Below are positions 7,152 to 11,392 of a DNA stretch of 11,392 bases, piece by piece. The stretch spans positions 1-11,392 of the forward strand of contig JAILEL010000059.1 in the NCBI GenBank assembly GCA_024687845.1, in the 5' to 3' direction. The translations under genes and the position numbers were made by a program. Position 1 is the stretch's first letter; every line of letters begins with the position of its first letter. The notes below the pieces were generated by a model. It saw only the letters and a program-made list of their open reading frames with translations, searched no databases and was not told the origin of the DNA. The stretch is from Eubacterium sp. Lineage in GTDB: Bacteria; Bacillota_A; Clostridia; Lachnospirales; Lachnospiraceae.

Positions 7152-8015
7152 ATGGAACTTAGAACAGCAGCCTCACCTAGAGATGTGAAGCATTATACTA
7201 CAGAAAGATTAAGAGAAGAATTCCTGATAGAAAAGGTTTTTTATGAGGATGAGATTAAGCTTGTTTACAGTCATATAGACAGGATAATAACAGGCGCAGC
7301 TATGCCTGTTAATAAGGAGCTGAAGTTGGAAGCCGGTGATGAGCTCCGCGCCAATTATTTCCTCGAAAGAAGAGAAATGGGTGTGATAAATATCGGCGGC
7401 GAGGGCAAAATAATTGTAGACGGAAACGAATACATAGTTGCCCACAGAAATGGGATGTATATAGGAATGGGCAGCAGGGACATAACCTTTAAATGCATAG
7501 ACACTAAAAATCCTCCAAAATTTTATATAAACAGTGCCCCTGCCCACTATGTATACCCTACAGTTCTTATAAAAGTAGATGGTGAACCTGAAGAGGGAGT
7601 TGTCATTATTAAAGACGAAAATAAGAAGGAACTAGGATCTCTGGAACAGTCTAATCACAGAACTATATGCAAATATATACTTCCAGGACAGGTTGAAAGT
7701 TGTCAGTTGGAGATGGGTATGACACATCTTGAACCTGGAAGCGTATGGAATACTATGCCATGCCACACACATGATAGAAGAATGGAAGTATATATGTATT
7801 TTGAAATACCAGAAGATGCGTTTGTTATGCATTTCATGGGTGAACCTACTGAGACAAGGCATATCGTAATGCGGAATGAACAGGCTGTTATTTCACCTAG
7901 CTGGTCTATTCACTCTGGTTGTGGTTCTCAGAATTATACATTTATCTGGGGAATGGTTGGAGAAAATCAGGACTTCGATGATATGGATGATATTAGAAAT
8001 CAGGATCTTAAATAA
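7152..8015 (+). CDS. kduI: 5-dehydro-4-deoxy-D-glucuronate isomerase
   Basis: A 287-residue cupin-fold zinc enzyme converting 5-keto-4-deoxyuronate (DKI) to 3-deoxy-D-glycero-2,5-hexodiulosonate. DKI forms spontaneously from the unsaturated uronate released after lyase action. The zinc ligands are His205, His207 and Glu212 in CHTHDRRMEVY, and His254 in SWSIHSG. Their spacing (2, 5 and 42 residues) is the same as His196, His198, Glu203 and His245 in the E. coli enzyme. Other family marks are RREMGVINIGG at 73-83, GMTHLEPGSVWNTMP at 189-203 and the closing WGMVGENQDFDDMD. AGGAG at 7141-7145 is spaced 6 bases from the ATG. A stretch of about 230 bases within the gene has clearly different codon use (see findings). 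The gene follows kdgK by 19 bases. Confidence 0.96.
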   Translation: MELRTAASPRDVKHYTTERLREEFLIEKVFYEDEIKLVYSHIDRIITGAAMPVNKELKLEAGDELRANYFLERREMGVINIGGEGKIIVDGNEYIVAHRNGMYIGMGSRDITFKCIDTKNPPKFYINSAPAHYVYPTVLIKVDGEPEEGVVIIKDENKKELGSLEQSNHRTICKYILPGQVESCQLEMGMTHLEPGSVWNTMPCHTHDRRMEVYMYFEIPEDAFVMHFMGEPTETRHIVMRNEQAVISPSWSIHSGCGSQNYTFIWGMVGENQDFDDMDDIRNQDLK

Positions 8016-8053
8016 GTAATAATTTTAAAAAAATAGCAAAATGGAGAAAAGAA

Positions 8054-8926
8054 ATGTACGATTTTTTAAATAAATTTGCCCTTACAGGGAAAGTTGCCTG
8101 GGTAACTGGTGCTTCATACGGACTTGGTTTTGCTTATGCTAAGGCATTTGCTGAAGTTGGAGCAAAGGTTGTATTTAATGATATTAATCAGGAACTTGTT
8201 GATAGAGGTTTGGAGAATTATAAAAAAGAAGGAATAGAGGCTTTTGGAGCAGTATGTGATGTTACAAAAGAAGATCAGGTCCAGAACTTTGTAAAGAATG
8301 TTGAAGAAAATGTGGGACTTATAGATATACTGGTAAATAATGCTGGGATAATAAGAAGAATTCCTATGCACGAAATGTCACTGCAGGATTGGAATCTTGT
8401 TATAGATATTGATCTTACAGGACCTTTTATCTGCTCTAAAGCTGTTATACCATCTATGATAGAAAGAGGCGGTGGAAAGATTATAAATGCATGCTCTATG
8501 ATGAGTGAATTAGGTCGTGAAACTGTTTCTGCTTATGCGGCTGCAAAGGGTGGACTTAAAATGCTTACTAAAAATATTTGTTCAGAATATGGACAGTATA
8601 ATATCCAGTGTAATGCAATAGGACCAGGATATATAGCTACACCACAGACTGCACCGCTTCGGGCAAGAGGAGATGACGGGTCAATGAATCCATTTGATAG
8701 ATTTATAAGATCCAAAACTCCTGCACAGAGGTGGGGACGTACTGAAGATCTTGAGGGATTGGCTGTATTTCTTGCATCAGAAGCATCAGACTTTATAAAT
8801 GGTCAGGTCATCTATATAGATGGTGGAATACTAGCTTATATTGGTCAAGATCCTAATAATCTAGACGAGAGCAAGTTTTCTGAAGAGACAGAAGCTGATA
8901 CTGATGTAAAGACAGTAGATCAGTAA
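8054..8926 (+). CDS. kduD: KduD-type short-chain dehydrogenase (2-deoxy-D-gluconate 3-dehydrogenase / gluconate 5-dehydrogenase family)
   Basis: A 290-residue classical short-chain dehydrogenase. The nucleotide-binding TGASYGLG is at 18-25, and Asp43 in FNDIN at the end of the second strand hints at NAD(H) preference. NNAG is at 95-98. The catalytic Ser148, Tyr161 and Lys165 lie in SMMSELGRETVSAYAAAK. Sequences of this type are often labelled gluconate 5-dehydrogenase. Directly after kduI, the likely reaction is reduction of 3-deoxy-2,5-hexodiulosonate to 2-keto-3-deoxygluconate, which kdgK then phosphorylates. After the usual family end near GILAYIGQ there is an acidic tail of about 20 residues, rich in Asp, Glu, Ser and Thr. 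GGAG at 8043-8046 sits 7 bases before the ATG. Gluconate 5-dehydrogenase activity cannot be excluded from sequence. Confidence 0.87.
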   Translation: MYDFLNKFALTGKVAWVTGASYGLGFAYAKAFAEVGAKVVFNDINQELVDRGLENYKKEGIEAFGAVCDVTKEDQVQNFVKNVEENVGLIDILVNNAGIIRRIPMHEMSLQDWNLVIDIDLTGPFICSKAVIPSMIERGGGKIINACSMMSELGRETVSAYAAAKGGLKMLTKNICSEYGQYNIQCNAIGPGYIATPQTAPLRARGDDGSMNPFDRFIRSKTPAQRWGRTEDLEGLAVFLASEASDFINGQVIYIDGGILAYIGQDPNNLDESKFSEETEADTDVKTVDQ

Positions 8927-8967
8927 ATATAACGAATTAAGGATATATTCCTACGAGGTGAGATGAA

Positions 8968-9618
8968 ATGAATAGTGCTAGAACTTTAGCTGCACTTGAG
9001 AAGTTTTCTGAAATTGGAATCATTCCAGTTGTTGTACTAAATGATGTTAAGGATGCTGAGCCACTTGGACATGCCCTTATGGAAGGTGGGCTTATGGCAG
9101 CAGAAGTAACATTCAGAACTGAAGCAGCTGAAGAATCAATAAAAATATTGGCAGAGAAATTTCCGGAAATGCTTGTTGGTGCCGGAACAGTCCTTACAAA
9201 GGAGCAGGTTGACAGAGCTGTCAATGCTGGTGCAAAGTTTATTGTTTCCCCTGGTTTTGACCCAGAGATAGTAAAATATTGTCTGGAAATTGATATTCCT
9301 GTATGTCCGGGAATCCAGACACCAACTGAACTTATTCAAGCTGTAAACATGGGACTGGATCATGTTAAATTCTTCCCTGCTGAAAATGCTGGCGGGCTCA
9401 GCATGATTAATGCTGTTGGATCTGCATTTCCAAAGGTTAAATTCATGCCAACAGGTGGAATTAACGCTAAGAATGTTGTGGACTATCTTAAGTCTGACAG
9501 AATATTCTGTTGTGGCGGAAGCTGGATGGTTAAAGGAGACCTTATCAAAGCAGGAGATTTTGAGAAGATTAAGATACTTGTCGAAGAAGCGGCTGAATTA
9601 GTACGAACCTGTAGATAA
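8968..9618 (+). CDS. eda: KDPG/KHG aldolase (2-dehydro-3-deoxy-phosphogluconate aldolase)
   Basis: A 216-residue class I aldolase that cleaves 2-keto-3-deoxy-6-phosphogluconate into pyruvate and glyceraldehyde 3-phosphate, ending the uronate branch. The active-site residues are plain: Glu46 and Arg50 in AEVTFRT, Thr74 in GAGTVLT, and the Schiff-base Lys134 in HVKFFPAE. Each is shifted by one from Glu45, Arg49, Thr73 and Lys133 of E. coli Eda. Later family segments are CPGIQTPTE at 113-121 and MPTGGINAKN at 160-169. The length is normal (E. coli 213). GAGGTG at 8955-8960 is spaced 7 bases from the ATG. It is the last gene before a hairpin-rich gap, so it probably closes the operon. Confidence 0.95.
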   Translation: MNSARTLAALEKFSEIGIIPVVVLNDVKDAEPLGHALMEGGLMAAEVTFRTEAAEESIKILAEKFPEMLVGAGTVLTKEQVDRAVNAGAKFIVSPGFDPEIVKYCLEIDIPVCPGIQTPTELIQAVNMGLDHVKFFPAENAGGLSMINAVGSAFPKVKFMPTGGINAKNVVDYLKSDRIFCCGGSWMVKGDLIKAGDFEKIKILVEEAAELVRTCR

Positions 9619-9624
9619 CAGGTT
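9606..9624 (+). other. Hairpin over the eda stop codon
   Basis: A perfect 7-base inverted repeat (AACCTGT and ACAGGTT) with a 5-base loop spans the last codons and the TAA of eda. No T-tract follows, so it is unlikely to terminate alone. It may protect the 3' end of the operon message. Confidence 0.5.
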
Positions 9625-9635
9625 ATTCAATTATG

Positions 9636-9658
9636 GTATGTATTAAATTTTTACATAC
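9636..9658 (+). repeat. Inverted repeat GTATGTA/TACATAC
   Basis: A perfect 7-base inverted repeat separated by a 9-base AT-rich spacer. It could be a weak RNA hairpin or a palindromic protein-binding site in front of the next gene. The AT-rich stem makes it a poor terminator. Confidence 0.4.
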
Positions 9659-9682
9659 AATTTCCGAATTATTTTGTTTTTG

Positions 9683-9710
9683 GAACCCTGGGTTATACCC
9701 CGGGTTCTTT
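9683..9710 (+). terminator. Probable rho-independent terminator after eda
   Basis: GAACCC and GGGTTC form a 6-base outer stem. One T/C mismatch follows, then a 4-base inner stem GGGT/ACCC and a 3-base loop. The stem is much richer in G and C than the surroundings. The following tract is short (TTT, then CC), so termination may be partial. The position between eda and a gene with its own strong ribosome binding site fits an operon end. Confidence 0.6.
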
Positions 9711-9763
9711 CCATAAGAAGATTAAAAAGAAAATCATTTTTTCATTTATAGGAGGTAATATAG

Positions 9764-10984
9764 ATGGGGGCTTATGTAATAGAAGAAGCAGAAAGATGTC
9801 TGAATTGTAAGAATCCGAGGTGTCAGCAGGGTTGTCCTATTCATACAGATATTCCAGAAGTAATAGAATTATTTAAAGACAATAAGACTATGGAAGCGGC
9901 AGAAATACTATTTGAAAATAATCCGCTATCTATTATATGTTCGATTGTTTGTAATCATGAAAAACAGTGTGAAGGGCATTGTGTCAGAGGAATCAAAGGG
10001 AGTCCGGTTCATTTTTCAGAAATAGAAAGATATATATCAGATTCATGCTTTGAAAGAATAAAGATAAAACAGGCTGAGTCAAATGGTAAGAAGGTAGCAG
10101 TGATTGGTGCTGGACCTGCAGGTATAACGATAGCTATTATTCTTGCATCGCGAGGATATAAAGTAACTATTTTTGAAATGCACGATAAGATAGGTGGAAT
10201 CCTCAGATATGGAATACCTGAGTTCAGATTACCTAAGAGTATACTTGACCGCTATTTAATTAAAATGAGAGAACTCGGAATAATGATAAGACCCAGCTTT
10301 GCTTTAGGAGGATCAACGGGAATATCTGATCTGCTAAAAGACGGCTATAAATCGGTATTCGTTGGTACAGGAGCATGGAAGCCATATAAGTTAGGAATCC
10401 CTGGAGAAACTTTTGGAAATGTATGTTATGCTATCAATTATTTGAATAATCCCGAAGGTTATGTTCTTGGTAGAAGTGTTGCAGTAATTGGAGCTGGTAA
10501 TTCAGCGATGGATGTTGCCAGAACAGCTATAAGACATGGGGTTGAGGAAGTGATTGTTTATGTTCGAGGAAATAAAGTTGCTGCGTCAGGTAAAGAGTAT
10601 GATTATGCCATTCTTGATGGTGTAAGATTTGAATTTAATAAAGTATGTACAAGAATTACTGATAATAGTATTATAGTAGCAGATACAGTAAATGATGAGG
10701 ATGGAAAACTAAAAATGGTTGAAGGAAGTGAGAAAGAGATTGAGAAGGATTTTGTTATTATTTCCATCAGTCAACAGCCTCACGACAGACTTGTTAAAAA
10801 AGATTCAAAGCTGATGCTAAATGATAACGGAAATCTTCAAACAGATGCTCAGGGAGAGACAACAATGGAAGGGGTATTTGCAGCTGGTGATGTAGCTACG
10901 GGAACAAAGACCGTTGTTGCTGCAGTGGCAGGAGCTAAGAGAATAGCTGATGATATGGATCGTTATATGAGGACGTTACATTGA
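9764..10984 (+). CDS. Glutamate synthase small-subunit-like FAD/NAD(P) oxidoreductase, orphan
   Basis: A 406-residue flavoprotein of the GltD/NfnL-like family. The N-terminal region has eight cysteines arranged for two iron-sulfur clusters: Cys12, Cys15, Cys20 and Cys24 in a CLNCKNPRC-QQGCP array, and Cys59, Cys63, Cys69 and Cys73. The FAD-binding motif IGAGPAG is at 114-120 and the NAD(P)-binding motif IGAGNSAMD at 242-250. The family closing motif AAGDVATG precedes a final helix. Such proteins take electrons from NAD(P)H and pass them to a partner subunit or small acceptor. No glutamate synthase large subunit is beside it, so the partner is unknown. At 406 residues it is shorter than usual GltD (about 460-490), mainly by lacking the N-terminal extension. 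AGGAGG at 9750-9755 is spaced 8 bases from the ATG. It is probably transcribed separately from the sugar operon, though no clear promoter hexamers were found in the gap. Confidence 0.88.
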   Translation: MGAYVIEEAERCLNCKNPRCQQGCPIHTDIPEVIELFKDNKTMEAAEILFENNPLSIICSIVCNHEKQCEGHCVRGIKGSPVHFSEIERYISDSCFERIKIKQAESNGKKVAVIGAGPAGITIAIILASRGYKVTIFEMHDKIGGILRYGIPEFRLPKSILDRYLIKMRELGIMIRPSFALGGSTGISDLLKDGYKSVFVGTGAWKPYKLGIPGETFGNVCYAINYLNNPEGYVLGRSVAVIGAGNSAMDVARTAIRHGVEEVIVYVRGNKVAASGKEYDYAILDGVRFEFNKVCTRITDNSIIVADTVNDEDGKLKMVEGSEKEIEKDFVIISISQQPHDRLVKKDSKLMLNDNGNLQTDAQGETTMEGVFAAGDVATGTKTVVAAVAGAKRIADDMDRYMRTLH

Positions 10985-11157
10985 AGGTATTTGCCTTTAA
11001 GGACTATTATCCTGTTGTTATGGATGAAGAGGCTGGTATTACCGATATAGGCCTAAAATATATCAATCACGATATGTGTTATCCCTTATCTCAGATAGTT
11101 GGACAAATGGTAAAGACATTAGATAGTGGGGAATATGATGTTACTAAAGATAGCTGA
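10981..11157 (+). pseudogene. Remnant of an acyl-CoA dehydratase activase-related (BcrA/BadF-type, DUF2229-like) gene
   Basis: A 58-codon reading frame starting at a TTG that overlaps the previous stop codon. It contains GLKYINHDMCYPLSQIVGQM followed by a SGEYDV segment. This resembles the part of large 2-hydroxyacyl-CoA dehydratase activase-related proteins that normally reads GLKYVNNDxCYP, an IGQ-type helix and SGKYD, just before an SQTGG motif. The similarity is from memory of the family. Here the frame stops a few codons after SGEYDV, so the expected continuation is missing. Such proteins are usually many hundreds of residues long, so this is most likely a gene fragment. GAGGA at 10969-10973 is spaced 7 bases from the TTG, so a short peptide could still be made. 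A real small protein is less likely. Confidence 0.5.
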
Positions 11158-11392
11158 TAAGAAGAGTGGTGGTAAATACCAGATTATAAAAACGATAAAG
11201 AACAAGAAAACTGGAAAGGTAACAGGCGGATATCTTAAGTATGTAGCTCCATATAATAAAAACTGTAAAACTATATCTGCTACAAATAAAGTAAAGATAG
11301 GCGGGGTTAACTTTACAGTGACATTTATTGGTAATAACTGTGCCAAGGGATGTAAGAATCTAAGAAAAGTCGTAATAGGAAACAAAGTTACA
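11135..11392 (+). CDS. BspA-type leucine-rich-repeat (LRR_5) surface protein fragment, runs off the right edge
   Basis: An open frame of 86 codons continuing past the window edge. It reads DKKSGGKYQI, then TGKVTGGYLKYVAP, then VKIGGVNFTVTFIG, and then a leucine-rich repeat unit with CAKGCKNLRKVVIG. This is the style of LRR_5/BspA-like repeat domains of clostridial cell-surface proteins. The frame has an upstream stop at 11120-11122. It could start at ATG 11135 or 11138 behind GGGGAA, but that start gives no signal peptide, which surface proteins of this kind need. It overlaps the preceding gene remnant by 23 bases. The most likely reading is a 5'-truncated gene, possibly a pseudogene. The 3' end is outside the window. 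Confidence 0.6.
   Translation, partial: MMLLKIADKKSGGKYQIIKTIKNKKTGKVTGGYLKYVAPYNKNCKTISATNKVKIGGVNFTVTFIGNNCAKGCKNLRKVVIGNKVT

Noticed and set aside
7209..7547. A 112-codon antisense open frame opposite kduI
   Set aside because: It is opposite a gene with verified zinc ligands and its translation resembles no recognised protein.
9708..9763. Promoter for the flavoprotein gene
   Set aside because: No pair of hexamers with correct spacing could be defended. Only the ribosome binding site is clear.
11119..11385. An antisense hydrophobic frame of 88 codons at the right edge that looks membrane-like
   Set aside because: The + strand frame shows a clear LRR_5 pattern. The hydrophobic look arises from the complement of lysine- and asparagine-rich codons.
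1..11392. CRISPR array, tRNA or rRNA genes, transposase, phage genes, microcompartment shell genes
   Set aside because: No regularly spaced repeats, cloverleaf-like segments, mobile-element proteins or shell-protein frames were seen on either strand.

Overview
The window is AT-rich and every gene lies on the + strand. Ribosome binding sites are purine-rich and Firmicutes-like. A BspA-type leucine-rich-repeat surface protein fragment sits at the right edge. Together these suggest an anaerobic clostridial fermenter, most likely a Lachnospiraceae member of the Butyrivibrio/Lachnospira/Roseburia type. The taxon is inferred from protein style, since there is no marker gene here.

Positions 1-9618 look like one long catabolic operon of ten genes with gaps of 0 to about 61 bases. 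It opens with the 3' end of a probable GH112 beta-galactoside phosphorylase (1-215). Next come a sugar isomerase/epimerase-like TIM barrel of unknown substrate (237-1049) and an aldo/keto reductase (1087-2091). A complete L-rhamnose set follows: mutarotase rhaM (2116-2427), rhamnulokinase rhaB (2443-3849), rhamnose isomerase rhaA (3911-5179) and rhamnulose-1-phosphate aldolase rhaD (5182-6006). The operon then gives a complete keto-deoxy-uronate set: KDG kinase kdgK (6035-7132), kduI (7152-8015), a KduD-type dehydrogenase (8054-8926) and KDPG aldolase eda (8968-9618).

Rhamnose and 4,5-unsaturated galacturonate are the two monomers released when the rhamnogalacturonan I backbone of pectin is cleaved by lyases and unsaturated glucuronyl hydrolases. 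A GH112 enzyme that phosphorolyses galactosyl-1,4-rhamnose would handle the galactan branch point. The operon therefore reads as the cytoplasmic end of RG-I breakdown. Rhamnose would go to DHAP plus L-lactaldehyde, which the aldo/keto reductase may reduce. The uronate would go to pyruvate plus glyceraldehyde 3-phosphate. No lyase, hydrolase, transporter or regulator is in the window.

After eda, 9606-9710 holds three successive hairpins, the last being a GC-rich terminator-like stem. A separate gene with its own strong ribosome binding site follows at 9764-10984. It encodes an orphan glutamate-synthase-small-subunit-like flavoprotein. From 10981 to the right edge the sequence is a patchwork: a 58-codon remnant resembling part of an acyl-CoA dehydratase activase-related protein runs directly into a 5'-truncated leucine-rich-repeat protein, so the end looks like a rearrangement scar.
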